Shown here: piece after piece, positions 1-9,060 of the stretch
Numbering within the stretch: position 1 is the first letter of the stretch
How the letters are laid out: each line of letters begins with the position of its first letter
The notes under the pieces: generated by a model
Told to the model about the DNA's origin: nothing
Database searches by the model: none
What the model saw: only the letters and a program-made list of their open reading frames with translations
NCBI GenBank assembly: GCA_964546955.1
Contig: CAZJLP010000001.1
Coordinates: 157,684-221,683, forward strand
Origin: CAZJLP01 sp964546955
GTDB lineage: Bacteria > Verrucomicrobiota > Verrucomicrobiia > Opitutales > Opitutaceae
DNA: 64,000 nucleotides
Reading direction: 5' to 3'
Made by a program: the position numbers and the translations under genes

Positions 1-17
1 CATATGGGTGTTGAGGT

Positions 18-1052
18 TTAGACTGCGTTCCCCGTGCGGCCGAGCATTTCGACAGCGCGTGTGAGTTGAAATTCGCGGCGCGTTCGGTGGTCGGCGCTGT
101 CGCCGTCCGTGAAACGATAGCGAGTGCGTCCCGCGGGTAGAAAATCGTTAAGGCAGATGCAGGCCCATTTGACCTGATATAGCGGTTCGAGCGCGACGAT
201 GCGCCTCGCCAAAGCGCCTGGGCTTGGCGAGAGACTCAACACCGTCTGCAGAAAAGGGTCGCTCAATGCGCGCGAGAGCAGCATGTCGGGTTGGTTTGCG
301 AAATCGCAGACCAGTTTCGCCGGGTCATCGCGGCCAGCATACTCGAAATCCACGAAGCGCAGCGTGCCGTCGGCCTGCCGAAGCGCATTGTGAAAACCAA
401 AATCGGAGGGAGACAAACAGCATTCGTCGGCGGACAAGCACTCCTGGCGTTCTTCGATCAGAGGCCACTCTGCGCGGATCAGGGAGAGGATGCGCTGCCA
501 GGTAGGAAGCAGCCGCGACTCTACGAAATCGCGGGCCTGCGTATCAGTCTCGTCTCGGACCACGAGCTCGGCCAAACGATCAACCCGGCGCTGTGTGGTT
601 TCGACATGTTGCTGGATAGAAAAACACGCCTCGGATGCAGGGCGAATTTCCGGCGGAGGCGGGCGCAAGGAATTTGTCTCGCGGTAGAAGTGACACGCCT
701 GTGCGACACAAGCCGCGTCGATCTCCGTCAACCCGAGCCGCGAGCCTTCAATGAACTCAAGCAAAGCGGCGTGGCTCTCGGCATCCGCGATCAATGGCTT
801 GGCCGCCAAGGCGCATCCCACCCTTCGAAGATGACAGAGAAAATCAAATTCCTGGCCGAGTCGATCGCGCGGGTCGTCGGGGTGGTGAAAATAGCGTTTC
901 AGTAGATAAGATGTTTCGCCGACACGCAGCCGATACACCCGATTGTTACGACCACCTGACAGTGGTTCGACGCGGAAGCTATCAGCTACCCCTACACGAG
1001 ACAGCAATTCGCGCGCGACTTCTTCGGTATCGGCAGATGCGATTGCGCTCAT
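18..1052 (-). CDS. APH-fold small-molecule phosphotransferase
   Basis: A 344-residue protein of the aminoglycoside phosphotransferase/choline kinase fold. The N-lobe has a glycine-rich loop (LSGGRNNRVY, about residues 31-40) and the conserved lysine in YLLKRY (about 49-54). The catalytic loop reads SDFGFHNAL (Asp about 217, Asn about 222) and is followed by the metal-binding FVDFE segment (about 233-237). Its start overlaps the HAD gene stop by 4 nt, so it is the last gene of the minus-strand sugar operon. I infer that it phosphorylates a sugar, amino sugar or alcohol used in the island; the substrate cannot be read. The start is firm from the overlap, the specificity is not. Confidence 0.8.
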   Translation of the reverse strand: MSAIASADTEEVARELLSRVGVADSFRVEPLSGGRNNRVYRLRVGETSYLLKRYFHHPDDPRDRLGQEFDFLCHLRRVGCALAAKPLIADAESHAALLEFIEGSRLGLTEIDAACVAQACHFYRETNSLRPPPPEIRPASEACFSIQQHVETTQRRVDRLAELVVRDETDTQARDFVESRLLPTWQRILSLIRAEWPLIEERQECLSADECCLSPSDFGFHNALRQADGTLRFVDFEYAGRDDPAKLVCDFANQPDMLLSRALSDPFLQTVLSLSPSPGALARRIVALEPLYQVKWACICLNDFLPAGRTRYRFTDGDSADHRTRREFQLTRAVEMLGRTGNAV

Positions 1053-1654
1053 CGGGTTGGTTTCGCTGTGAACAGGGCGTTTGCGATTTCGGTCCAGCTG
1101 CGTGCTGTTTTGACTCCGGCAAGCGCCGGATGTTGACCCTCTGGGTCAAAGAGAATCGCGGAAGTCTCTTGAGGAAAAGCTATTTCTGAAAAAACCTCGG
1201 GCAGGTCATCGATGAACACGTCGCATCGACGCCGCGCGATCGCTTCCACCTTTCCCAAACGGGTCTCGTGAAATTCGACATCGCCCGACGCTAAACCAAA
1301 ATAGCCGTGCGCGGTCAGCCAGAGACGGGCGGCTTCCTGCAGGTCGAACGGGTCCCCCGACGCGGCGAAGCGCGTTTTGTGGCTTAGAATGCATACGGGG
1401 ACGCCATTGCTCAGACAGCGTTCGAAAAACTCGGCAACGTGCGGAAACGGTTCTGCCCGTCCCATCAATCGTCCGTAAACCTCTCCCTGCAGCGAAGTCC
1501 AGGCGTCGTTGCCATGATGCAATTGCAACCAAGCTCGAACAGCTTGTTTCCGCGGAAATAACTCGGCAGGCACGAGGCCGCGGTCCCGCGCGACCCCGTA
1601 AAATAGCCCATCATATTGAATGATGGTGTTGTCGAGGTCGACGCCGATGCGCAT
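1049..1654 (-). CDS. HAD-superfamily phosphatase
   Basis: A 201-residue HAD-fold hydrolase. Motif I is DLDNT near the N-terminus (nucleophile Asp about 6, acid/base Asp about 8), motif II is probably ILSHKT (about 93), and motif III/IV is FIDDLPE (about 151). It sits 5 nt after the transketolase C-subunit gene and overlaps the downstream kinase gene by 4 nt, so it is co-transcribed. A phosphatase step is expected between heptose 1,7-bisphosphate and heptose 1-phosphate, and no classical GmhB is present in the window. This protein could fill that step, but its motif I differs from the DRDGT signature of GmhB, so the role is inference. Confidence 0.8.
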   Translation of the reverse strand: MRIGVDLDNTIIQYDGLFYGVARDRGLVPAELFPRKQAVRAWLQLHHGNDAWTSLQGEVYGRLMGRAEPFPHVAEFFERCLSNGVPVCILSHKTRFAASGDPFDLQEAARLWLTAHGYFGLASGDVEFHETRLGKVEAIARRRCDVFIDDLPEVFSEIAFPQETSAILFDPEGQHPALAGVKTARSWTEIANALFTAKPTR

Positions 1655-1659
1655 GACGC

Positions 1660-2592
1660 CTAGTTGCTGGTCACGAGTGACGCGTGCACGGCCTCCACGA
1701 TCGCCCCCGGCGTAAGTCCGTAAACCTGTCGCGCGTGGTCCTGTTCGCCCGATTCATGGAGAAAATGGTCCGGCGCGCCAAACCGCAGCAAACGGGCATC
1801 GTAGCGGGACGGCTGGTCGACCAGCCATTCGGCCACGGCAGAGCCGAAGCCGCCAATCCGGGAATGCTCTTCGACCGTTACCACCACATCGCATTCGGTA
1901 AACACGCGGTGCAGCGTTCCTTCGTCGAGCGGTTTGATGCTGGCGCAGCTGTAAACGCGGGGGGCAATGCCGTTGCGTTCAAGCAAATCCGCCGCCTCAA
2001 GAACGGTCGGTACCATGTTCCCGGCGCCAAGCAGTGCAACGGTCTGTCCGGGACGAAGCTGATTCCAGACGCCAAAGTCGAAAGTTGGGATGGCCGGGAA
2101 AATGACGGGCTCGCCTTTTTTTCCGATGCGAATGTAGGTGGGGCTATCTCCGGCAAGGGCCGAGCGAAGGCATGCGCGAAGCTCCAACGAGTCGGCCGGT
2201 GCGAGCACCCGCATGCCAGGCAGCGATCTGAGCAAGGCAATGTCCTCCAGTGAATGGTGCGTGGCGCCCAAAGAAGCATAGGACAAGCCGGAACCGGTGC
2301 CCACGATAATGACCGGCTGGTGATGGTAGCAAACGTCGACGCGAATCTGTTCGAAACAGCGGGCCGTGATAAAAGGCGTGATCGTATAGCAAACCGGGCG
2401 CAGGCCCGTGCTCGCGAGACCCGCCGCCATGCTGATCATGTTGGCTTCGGCGACGCCGCAATTGTAGAAGCGTTCGGGCTGCTTGGTCTTGAACTTGTCG
2501 AACAGCCGATTGCCAATGTCGGCGCTGAGCATGACGACACGGGGATCGGCATTGCCCAAAGCGGTGATTTCTTCAGCGAAGGCGTTTCTCAT
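1660..2592 (-). CDS. Transketolase C-terminal subunit (split transketolase)
   Basis: A 310-residue protein matching the pyrimidine-binding plus C-terminal domains of transketolase. It begins MRNAFAEEITALGNADPRVVML and carries the family's GSGLSYASLGATHHSLED region (about residues 98-115) and the EEHSRIGGFGSA C-terminal stretch. Together with the overlapping upstream gene (4-nt overlap) it forms a two-subunit, thiamine-diphosphate-dependent transketolase. Split transketolases occur in some bacteria and in secondary sugar clusters. In this operon it could supply sedoheptulose 7-phosphate for the heptose kinase/isomerase genes, or transfer a two-carbon unit onto a sugar; the context cannot separate these. 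Confidence 0.9.
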   Translation of the reverse strand: MRNAFAEEITALGNADPRVVMLSADIGNRLFDKFKTKQPERFYNCGVAEANMISMAAGLASTGLRPVCYTITPFITARCFEQIRVDVCYHHQPVIIVGTGSGLSYASLGATHHSLEDIALLRSLPGMRVLAPADSLELRACLRSALAGDSPTYIRIGKKGEPVIFPAIPTFDFGVWNQLRPGQTVALLGAGNMVPTVLEAADLLERNGIAPRVYSCASIKPLDEGTLHRVFTECDVVVTVEEHSRIGGFGSAVAEWLVDQPSRYDARLLRFGAPDHFLHESGEQDHARQVYGLTPGAIVEAVHASLVTSN

Positions 2593-3422
2593 GTGGCCTC
2601 CAGTTCCTGGCGGGCGCGTTCTACTTCTTCCGCGGTGGGCGAGCGGTAGTGCCAGTTGTTATCATCCTCGATGAACGAGACGCCTTTGCCCTTAATCGTG
2701 TGAGCGACGATCGCGAGCGGTTTGTCATTGGCGCGCGGGGCGTGAAGGGCGGCGACGATCTGCTCGAGATTGTGTCCGTCGACTTCGAGGCAGGTCCAGC
2801 CGAACGACTCCCATTTTCCTTTAAGAGACTCCATCGCCATCACTTCATTGCTGCGGCCGGTCGCCTGCCACTTATTGAAATCGATCAATGCGGTGAGGTG
2901 ACCGAGCTTGAGGCGGGGCGCCAGCATCGCGCCTTCCCAAACGGAGCCTTCCTGGCATTCGCCGTCGCTCATGACGACATAGACATCGTAGTTTTTTTTC
3001 TGAATTCGCGCGGCCAGGGCCATGCCGATGCCCACACCCAAGCCGTGACCGAGCGATCCTGTCGCCCACTCGACTCCGGGAGCGCAACCGGGGGACGGTT
3101 GTTCCGGCAGGCGGCTGCCTTCCTCGTTGTAGTGGAGAAGTTCCTTTTCGGAAAAGAAGCCGCGTTTGGCCAAAATTGTATAGAGCGCGCTGACCGCATG
3201 GCCTTTGCTGAAAACAAGACGATCGCGATCCGGATCGGAGGGGTTCGCTGGATCGATCCGCAAAGCCGTTTGGTAAAGGGCCACCAGGAGATCCACGCAC
3301 GACAGCGCCCCGCCGAGATGCGAACTCTGCGCGCGATGCGATATGGCGATCAACTCGAAACGGATTTGGCGCGAAAGTCGGTCCAAGACCCTGAAATCGT
3401 GACTAGTGCTCGCAGCCATCAT
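2589..3422 (-). CDS. Transketolase N-terminal subunit (split transketolase)
   Basis: A 277-residue thiamine-diphosphate-binding half of transketolase. The TPP/metal motif is visible as SDGECQEGSVWEGAM followed by the Asn of DFNKWQ, and the N-terminal HRAQSSHLGGALSCVD segment binds the diphosphate in this family. Two start codons lie in tandem (3422 and 3419). The first overlaps the stop of the upstream epimerase as ATGA and is preferred. The partner domain is in the next gene. Position between epimerase genes and sugar kinases argues for dedicated sugar biosynthesis rather than the housekeeping pentose phosphate enzyme. Confidence 0.9.
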   Translation of the reverse strand: MMAASTSHDFRVLDRLSRQIRFELIAISHRAQSSHLGGALSCVDLLVALYQTALRIDPANPSDPDRDRLVFSKGHAVSALYTILAKRGFFSEKELLHYNEEGSRLPEQPSPGCAPGVEWATGSLGHGLGVGIGMALAARIQKKNYDVYVVMSDGECQEGSVWEGAMLAPRLKLGHLTALIDFNKWQATGRSNEVMAMESLKGKWESFGWTCLEVDGHNLEQIVAALHAPRANDKPLAIVAHTIKGKGVSFIEDDNNWHYRSPTAEEVERARQELEAT

Positions 3423-4429
3423 TGGAGTTTCAGTTCCTGCATTCGCTTGATGTTGAAATAGAGCGAATTCGTCATCGGGTCCTTCACCTTGCCCGTCTCA
3501 AATGCGGCCTTCAACTCGCGGACGGCGTCTTCAATCGTGTAACGGGGCTCGTAACCCAGCTCGCGTTTGATTTTGTCCGAAGAAATGTGGTACGAACGAT
3601 TGTCGTTAGTAGGCGTCGTTTCAATTGCGACGTTTTTGCCCACCACGCTGCGAACCAGGTCGGCAATGGCGTTAATGGACAGGTTTTGGTACCCGGCGTT
3701 GTAGATCTTGCCATCGATCTTCTCCGCCGGCCAGGAGAGCGACTTCACGTAGAGTTCGGCGCAATCACGGACATGAAAATTGGGCCGGAGTTGATCGCCG
3801 CCGAAGACCGTGATCTTGCCCTTGTTGATCGCGTGATTGGTGAGAATGTTGACCGAAAGATCCAGGCGCAGCCGAGGCGAATACCCGCAGACCGTCGCCG
3901 GTCTGACGGTGAGCACGGTGAAACCCTGCACGCGGCGCTTCTGAAGTTCCTCTTCGCAGAGAGCCTTGTACTTAGAATAATCCGTCAGCGGTTTCAGCTC
4001 CAACTCTTCGGTGACGTTGGGGTCATCCTTGATGCCGTATACGCTGGACGAGGAAGCATAGATGAAACGTTTGACTCCGCTGTCTTTTGCGATCTCCACG
4101 AGCGGAATAAACGCATCATAGTTGATCGTCCGGGCGAGTGAGGCATCCAGCTCGAAGCTGGGATCGTTGGAAATACACGCGAGATGGATCACCGCGTCGC
4201 AGCCGGCCAACGATTTCCTGAGTAGCGCCTGGTCGCGCAGATCGCCGTGGATCAACTGGAGGTTTTCGTGGTCCTTCACTTCGTCCAAGACGTGTTTTCC
4301 GTAGAGGAACAGGTCCAACACGCGGACCATGTAGCCCGCCTTGAGCAGCAGGGGCGTTAGGACCGAACCGACGTAACCGGCTCCGCCGGTGACCAGAACC
4401 GTTTTGAGCGATGTATTCGAAGCTACCAT
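3419..4429 (-). CDS. NAD-dependent sugar epimerase/dehydratase (extended SDR)
   Basis: An extended short-chain dehydrogenase of 336 residues from the chosen start. The NAD-binding motif GGAGYVGS is near the N-terminus, and the catalytic region shows SSSSVYG followed by YSKYK (Tyr-x3-Lys). An in-frame ATG further upstream at 4510 would overlap the preceding gene by 71 nt; the ATG at 4429 begins 10 nt after that gene's stop and directly before the Rossmann strand, so I use it. It resembles the SDRs at 10316 and 13336 and may be a paralogue of them. A nucleotide-sugar dehydratase, epimerase or reductase role is inferred; the exact reaction is unknown. Confidence 0.85.
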   Translation of the reverse strand: MVASNTSLKTVLVTGGAGYVGSVLTPLLLKAGYMVRVLDLFLYGKHVLDEVKDHENLQLIHGDLRDQALLRKSLAGCDAVIHLACISNDPSFELDASLARTINYDAFIPLVEIAKDSGVKRFIYASSSSVYGIKDDPNVTEELELKPLTDYSKYKALCEEELQKRRVQGFTVLTVRPATVCGYSPRLRLDLSVNILTNHAINKGKITVFGGDQLRPNFHVRDCAELYVKSLSWPAEKIDGKIYNAGYQNLSINAIADLVRSVVGKNVAIETTPTNDNRSYHISSDKIKRELGYEPRYTIEDAVRELKAAFETGKVKDPMTNSLYFNIKRMQELKLQ

Positions 4430-4439
4430 GGGCGTAAAA

Positions 4440-5426
4440 TTAAGAAGCGAGGTATTTGAACCAATCCTTCGTGGCGTCCGCGATGGACCGTTGATCCCAC
4501 AGGGGCGCATCGCGCCAATCGTCGATCACTTCGAGCATTCGTTGGACGCCTTGTTCTAGCGTCACGGTTGGGACCCACCCGGTTTGTTGGCGAATCTTGG
4601 CGGTGTCCGCAAAGGTGCAATCCGGTTCGCCCGGCCGTTTCGGCACGTAGATAATTTCTCCGCCGAGCAGCTCGACGAGGCGGTTGATGCTGTAGGTTCC
4701 GCCGGAACCGATGTTCATGATTTCTCCGCCCAGGCCGGATTCGGCCGCCTTCACGAAGGCGTGAGCAACATCGGTCACATAAGTGAAATCGCGGGTTTGC
4801 CTACCGTCGCCGACCACGGTGAACGGCTTTTGAACGAGCTTTTGCTTGAGGAAAACGCCGAATACTGCGCCGTATGCGCCGGTGGTGCGGCTGCGTGGGC
4901 CGTACACATTGAACATCCGCAGAGAGATCGCCTTCAGCTTGTAAACCTGTGACCAATGCATCACCAGCTGTTCTCCAAGATATTTGGTGAGGCCATACGG
5001 ATGGCGCGGGGAGCATGGGTGAGACTCCGGCGTCGGCACGACGTCAGCGATGCCGTAGCAGGTTGAGCTTGCGGCATACAGAAATTGCTGGGCGCCGACC
5101 AAACGTGCCAACTCGAGTACGCGGAACGTGCCTTCAACATTGACCTTAAAATAGTCCTCTGGATTTTGAATTGACGGGACCAAATCCGCGCGTCCCGCAA
5201 GGTGGAAGACCCAATTGATTTCCCTTGAAGGAAGGTCTTCAAGGTCAACTTCCAGAATGCTCTTTTTGACGAGCGTGAAGCGGGTGGACGCGAAGGCCTG
5301 CTTGAGGTTGGCTTCGCGGCCAGTGGAGAAATCGTCTATCGCCACAACGCGGTGCCCTTGATCGAGCAGCAAGTCGCATAGGTGGCTTCCAATAAACCCG
5401 GCGGCCCCGGTAACGATGCAGTTCAT
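4440..5426 (-). CDS. NAD-dependent nucleotide-sugar epimerase/dehydratase
   Basis: A 328-residue extended SDR of the UDP-glucose 4-epimerase / dTDP-glucose 4,6-dehydratase type. GAAGFIGSH is the dinucleotide-binding loop (about residues 7-15). DDFSTG follows strand 2, and YGLTKYLGEQ gives the catalytic Tyr and Lys. The tail (FADTAKIRQQTGWVP) is typical of the substrate-binding domain. It lies 19 nt after the kinase/nucleotidyltransferase fusion gene and 10 nt before the next epimerase start, inside one minus-strand operon. It probably acts on an NDP-hexose or NDP-heptose made by the neighbours. Confidence 0.88.
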   Translation of the reverse strand: MNCIVTGAAGFIGSHLCDLLLDQGHRVVAIDDFSTGREANLKQAFASTRFTLVKKSILEVDLEDLPSREINWVFHLAGRADLVPSIQNPEDYFKVNVEGTFRVLELARLVGAQQFLYAASSTCYGIADVVPTPESHPCSPRHPYGLTKYLGEQLVMHWSQVYKLKAISLRMFNVYGPRSRTTGAYGAVFGVFLKQKLVQKPFTVVGDGRQTRDFTYVTDVAHAFVKAAESGLGGEIMNIGSGGTYSINRLVELLGGEIIYVPKRPGEPDCTFADTAKIRQQTGWVPTVTLEQGVQRMLEVIDDWRDAPLWDQRSIADATKDWFKYLAS

Positions 5427-5445
5427 CTGGGAATGATTCAGTTGG

Positions 5446-6984
5446 TTAAAACGCGAGCATGGACATGCCGCCTTTTAAGAATTTTGATTTACGAATGGGT
5501 TCGGAGTTGCCGACGATTTTGACGGCCTGAGCGCCTGCAAGTTGCCCCATGAACGTAGCCAGGTTGAGCGGAAGTTTCGCCGCAGCGGCCAGCGACGCTA
5601 CCGCGCAGAAAGCATCACCAGCGCCAAGAGTGTCGACCGCGACGCGTTCGAAGGCCGCACAAGCACAAAGTTCTTTCTGACCATTGCGTCCCAACGTTTC
5701 GTAGGATCCACGCGTCAGCCAGGCATACCGGCTCCCAAGTTGGGCGGCCAGGGCTGAAAGTTCCTTGCCGTGGTCGAGATCGCGGCGACCGACGGTCAGA
5801 TTCATTTCGGTCTGATCCAGCGTAAAGGCGTCCGCGCGATGATAGCGACGACCGAGAATATTGAAGCCGTGATTGTTGCTGTTGGTCTGACAATTGACAG
5901 CGAGGAGCTTTGCCTGCTGCTGCACGTAAACACGTACGAGGTCCTCCATCATGCCGTGGCCGAAGTCCATCACGAGCACGAGATCGTAGTCGTCGATTTG
6001 GTCGGCAATGCGTTCTAAGACGGCATACTGCAGTGCCTCGTCCGGCGCGCGTTTGTCGATGAAGTTCACCGAAAAAAGCTTCGAGAGCTCCTTCCCCTCG
6101 TGCCGGGGCTCTACAAAACGCTGCTTTACGATAGTGGTGAATTTCGAAGAGCGCACGAGATCTTGTTCGTGCGGGTCTATAAAATCCGATAGCGTTTCCT
6201 CGAGCCAGGGCTCGGTCCCGACCAGGCTGATGAGTTTCACATTCGGTGTGAATTCACGGATGTGACGGAAGACCGCGAGCGCGCCGCCTGCCTGCATTTC
6301 CTCCGATACGTAGCGCCCGGATAGAATGCGGTTTTTGGAGGTCAATCCTTGGACTTCTAAGGTCGTGTACTTGTCGAAGATGATGTCACCGATGATGAGC
6401 ACGCGCAGCTTGCTGAAGCCTTCTACGATCTCACGAAACCGGCTCGGCGAGCATGATTGCGCGACCTCATGGCAAAACGATTTCACTTCTGGCGGGTAGG
6501 GCTCGAAGTGCTCGTTGAGGAGACGAGTCGAACTGAATACGATGGAACCGACGTAGCGGATCTCGCCTCCGAGCCGGCGCACCGTTGCGACATCGTCCGC
6601 GATATTGCCGGTCACGTCGTTCTGGTACTGTTCGTATTCGCGACCCTTGCAGTAAAAGCGAGGCCGAACGCATTCGATGGCCTCAACGGCGGCCGGGTAA
6701 GGTACGACCACTACGTAGTCGACGCATTCTAAGGCAGCGAGCCAGCGCGTGCGCAGGTTGTCATTGAAGTAGGGACGGCCTGGCCCCTTGTTCACAAATT
6801 TCTCCGCCGTGAGAGTTACAACGAGCACATCGCCGAGCGCTTTGGCCTCTTCGAAGTGAACGATGTGGCCGGGATGAATCATGTCGAAAGTCCCGTGGCA
6901 TTGCACGATAACTTTGTTTTTTGCCCGTAGCTTCTCGAAATGAACCGGTGCCTTGTCGAAGGGCAGGATTTTTGCGTGCGGCAT
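5446..6984 (-). CDS. HldE-like fusion in reversed order: nucleotidyltransferase then PfkB kinase
   Basis: A 512-residue bifunctional protein. Residues 1-150 are a cytidylyltransferase-type domain with CHGTFDMIHPGH (HPGH at 37-40). From about 190 to the end it is a PfkB/ribokinase domain with QAGGALAV, and the anion-hole/catalytic GAGDAF at about 454-459. E. coli HldE has the kinase first and the nucleotidyltransferase last, so domain order is inverted here. By analogy it phosphorylates a sugar phosphate at C1 and activates it with a nucleotide. It sits between an isomerase (GmhA) and epimerases, so a heptose substrate is the natural guess; specificity cannot be fixed from sequence. Confidence 0.88.
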   Translation of the reverse strand: MPHAKILPFDKAPVHFEKLRAKNKVIVQCHGTFDMIHPGHIVHFEEAKALGDVLVVTLTAEKFVNKGPGRPYFNDNLRTRWLAALECVDYVVVVPYPAAVEAIECVRPRFYCKGREYEQYQNDVTGNIADDVATVRRLGGEIRYVGSIVFSSTRLLNEHFEPYPPEVKSFCHEVAQSCSPSRFREIVEGFSKLRVLIIGDIIFDKYTTLEVQGLTSKNRILSGRYVSEEMQAGGALAVFRHIREFTPNVKLISLVGTEPWLEETLSDFIDPHEQDLVRSSKFTTIVKQRFVEPRHEGKELSKLFSVNFIDKRAPDEALQYAVLERIADQIDDYDLVLVMDFGHGMMEDLVRVYVQQQAKLLAVNCQTNSNNHGFNILGRRYHRADAFTLDQTEMNLTVGRRDLDHGKELSALAAQLGSRYAWLTRGSYETLGRNGQKELCACAAFERVAVDTLGAGDAFCAVASLAAAAKLPLNLATFMGQLAGAQAVKIVGNSEPIRKSKFLKGGMSMLAF

Positions 6985-7011
6985 GACGAACGAAACTGCC
7001 AGCTATTCTGA

Positions 7012-7572
7012 CTAGGGCCGATTTCGGCTGAGCCACTGCATGGCGAGATGGCCGATGACCGTTTGCAGGTCCTCCGCCACTTGCATGTCGTGCACCGGAA
7101 AATAAATCGGGTGATCGGCCAGGCCGAGGCACTGGCCGCCCGTGAAGCCGAGGATGGCGAACGACTCGAGCGCGAGTTCGTGCGCCGTCATCAGCGCGCG
7201 AACCACGTTGGGCGAATTGCCGCTGCCAGAGAGGACAATCAAGACGTCGCCGGCATTGGCCAGGACCTTGAGCTGTTGAGAGTATACTTCTTCATACGAT
7301 ACGTCGTTCGCGAGGCACGTCAGCACCGACGTGTTGGCCGCGAGCGAGGTGACGCGAAGGCCGCGTCCGGAAGCCTTGTCGATCCCATAGAGAAAATCGT
7401 TGGCCAGGTGAACCGCGTTGGCCGCGCTGCCTCCGTTGCCGCAAAGGAAAACCTGGCGGTTTTGCCGCCAGCACCGGTGCAACGATTCAAGCAGGATATT
7501 GAAATTGGTCCAGTCGTGCGCGCGCAGCGCTGTATCCAGTTTGTCCTGATACTCGCTGACGAACGCGGGCAT
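7012..7572 (-). CDS. gmhA: Sedoheptulose-7-phosphate isomerase (SIS domain)
   Basis: A SIS-domain isomerase, 186 residues from the chosen start (E. coli GmhA is 192). The phosphosugar loop CGNGGSAANAVHLANDF and the second SIS signature LSGSGNSPNVV are intact. Family members convert sedoheptulose 7-phosphate to D-glycero-D-manno-heptose 7-phosphate. The reading frame is open back to 8046, into the neighbouring gene. I prefer the ATG at 7572, which has a GGGAGG 11 nt upstream; ATG 7656 (MKKDLVAK) is a second possibility with no visible ribosome site. HddA-like and HddC-like genes nearby support a heptose pathway. Confidence 0.85.
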   Translation of the reverse strand: MPAFVSEYQDKLDTALRAHDWTNFNILLESLHRCWRQNRQVFLCGNGGSAANAVHLANDFLYGIDKASGRGLRVTSLAANTSVLTCLANDVSYEEVYSQQLKVLANAGDVLIVLSGSGNSPNVVRALMTAHELALESFAILGFTGGQCLGLADHPIYFPVHDMQVAEDLQTVIGHLAMQWLSRNRP

Positions 7573-7802
7573 CGCTGCACGAGCCTCCCGCGTTGTCGAG
7601 GTCGCCGTCCTGCCCGGATTGCGGGCAGGCGATTTGGCCACGAGATCTTTCTTCATAGGGAAGAGATCGGCTCGAAGCGACGGAAGTTGAGGAAAACCCC
7701 TCAGGCGCAGCACGATGCCCCCGTCCGGATGCCGGGTAGCGCGAGGGTCGCGGTGAGCCCTTGGCGTTGTGTCCCCCGCAAGCGCCGTTAGTGGAGTCGC
7801 GC

Positions 7803-9041
7803 TTAGGCCGCCTGTTTCGCCGCAGGAAGAGCTTCCGCTGCGGCCAGTAGCCTGTCCCAGAGTGTTTTTCCGCAATTCTCTTGCCGGTAACGCGGTGCGC
7901 CGGATTCCGCCTGTTGACGAAGCGCCGGCAGCTGCTGAAGAGCACTGGCGACCGCCGCGGCCATCGCCTGAGCGGTCCACTGCGGGGCGGCGACCACCCC
8001 AAGCTGGAACTCGCGCCCTTGGCGGGCGGGGACGGTGTTGCCGCAAACGACGACCACTTTACCGGCAGACGCTGCTTCCGTGAAGACTCCCGAGGAGCCA
8101 AAGCCATAGAAAGTCGGGGTGTAAGGTAGCAGCACGATGTCCGCGCGGCTCAGCAGGTTCAAATAGTCGGTTTGGCCAAGCGGCCCGTTCAGCAGCTCCA
8201 CGTCGGCACCCTGAAGTTGATCCAGCTGGGCGATCACCGGTGCTAGGCCTGTGGAAGCGGCGTTTTCCCGATTCTGCACCTGCACGACGAATTTTGGACG
8301 CGGCTTCAACGCGGCGCACCGGTTGATAATTTCCGGTAAAAAATGAAAACCTCGGAGGGGGCTGGTGTGACCCTGATACACGACCACGGGTCGGGCGTCT
8401 GCGGCGCGCGGCGTCGTTTTTTCGACCAGAGCGGACACGTCCATTGGATTTGGTAGTTCAAGGACAGGTCCTCCCGTGATCTGCTTGTAGGCGTTCGCGA
8501 GTTCCGTTGTATCCGTGCAAATCAATGTGCGCGGATGAGCCGAAACGAGCTGCTTCACCGCATAGCGGTAGAGGAGCACGATCATTTCTTTGTTTTGCCG
8601 CGTTTGGACGTAGTCCATCGCATGATTCAAATACCGGAACATCAGCGCCACGGTGGGTCGGCGTTCCGGAGGCAGACGGGCGAGCCACAGCGCAACGGCG
8701 TAAACCTGGTTCTGGAGAATGTTCGGAAAGTAGACCAGATCGTTGGCCGAAAAACGGGCGGGATCGATTGAGACCAGATCCGCGAGGAATTCCTGGTTGA
8801 TCGTATTAAAATTCTCGATCGCCCAGACCAGGGGATCGCTGCAGGCCTCGCGAAAAATGTCCTGCGAGAAGACCGAAGTCACCGGCACGTCGCCGCAGGT
8901 CGCCACTGTGGCTTGCTTGCGCCCGTACACAAAGGTTTCGATTCCCCGGCGCTTCAGCTCCGCTGCCAGCTGAAAGTCGTGGCTGAGATAATGCCCGCCA
9001 ACGCCTGACAGCTGAGGATCCAGAATGTGGACGCGGCGCAT
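7803..9041 (-). CDS. Glycosyltransferase, probable GT-B fold
   Basis: A 412-residue protein with a GT4-like layout. The N-terminal Rossmann half begins with a glycine-containing loop (GVGGHYLSHDFQLAAELKRRG). The C-terminal half holds SRADIVLLPYTP and GFGSSGVFTEAASAGKVVVV, which match the nucleotide-sugar-binding E-x7-E region of GT-B retaining enzymes. No signal peptide or membrane span is seen, so it should act in the cytoplasm. It lies between the heptose kinase gene (19 nt upstream) and gmhA, about 230 nt downstream. It probably transfers one of the sugars made by this island to a polysaccharide, lipid or protein acceptor. Confidence 0.8.
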   Translation of the reverse strand: MRRVHILDPQLSGVGGHYLSHDFQLAAELKRRGIETFVYGRKQATVATCGDVPVTSVFSQDIFREACSDPLVWAIENFNTINQEFLADLVSIDPARFSANDLVYFPNILQNQVYAVALWLARLPPERRPTVALMFRYLNHAMDYVQTRQNKEMIVLLYRYAVKQLVSAHPRTLICTDTTELANAYKQITGGPVLELPNPMDVSALVEKTTPRAADARPVVVYQGHTSPLRGFHFLPEIINRCAALKPRPKFVVQVQNRENAASTGLAPVIAQLDQLQGADVELLNGPLGQTDYLNLLSRADIVLLPYTPTFYGFGSSGVFTEAASAGKVVVVCGNTVPARQGREFQLGVVAAPQWTAQAMAAAVASALQQLPALRQQAESGAPRYRQENCGKTLWDRLLAAAEALPAAKQAA

Positions 9042-9060
9042 GAAAAAATCGCGTTACGCC

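Noticed and set aside
18..1052. Aminoglycoside resistance phosphotransferase
   Set aside because: Only the fold is shared; operon context (sugar biosynthesis) points to a metabolic kinase.
1049..1654. GmhB heptose bisphosphate phosphatase
   Set aside because: Motif I is DLDNT and not DRDGT, and the GmhB zinc-binding cysteines are not seen; only HAD phosphatase can be supported.
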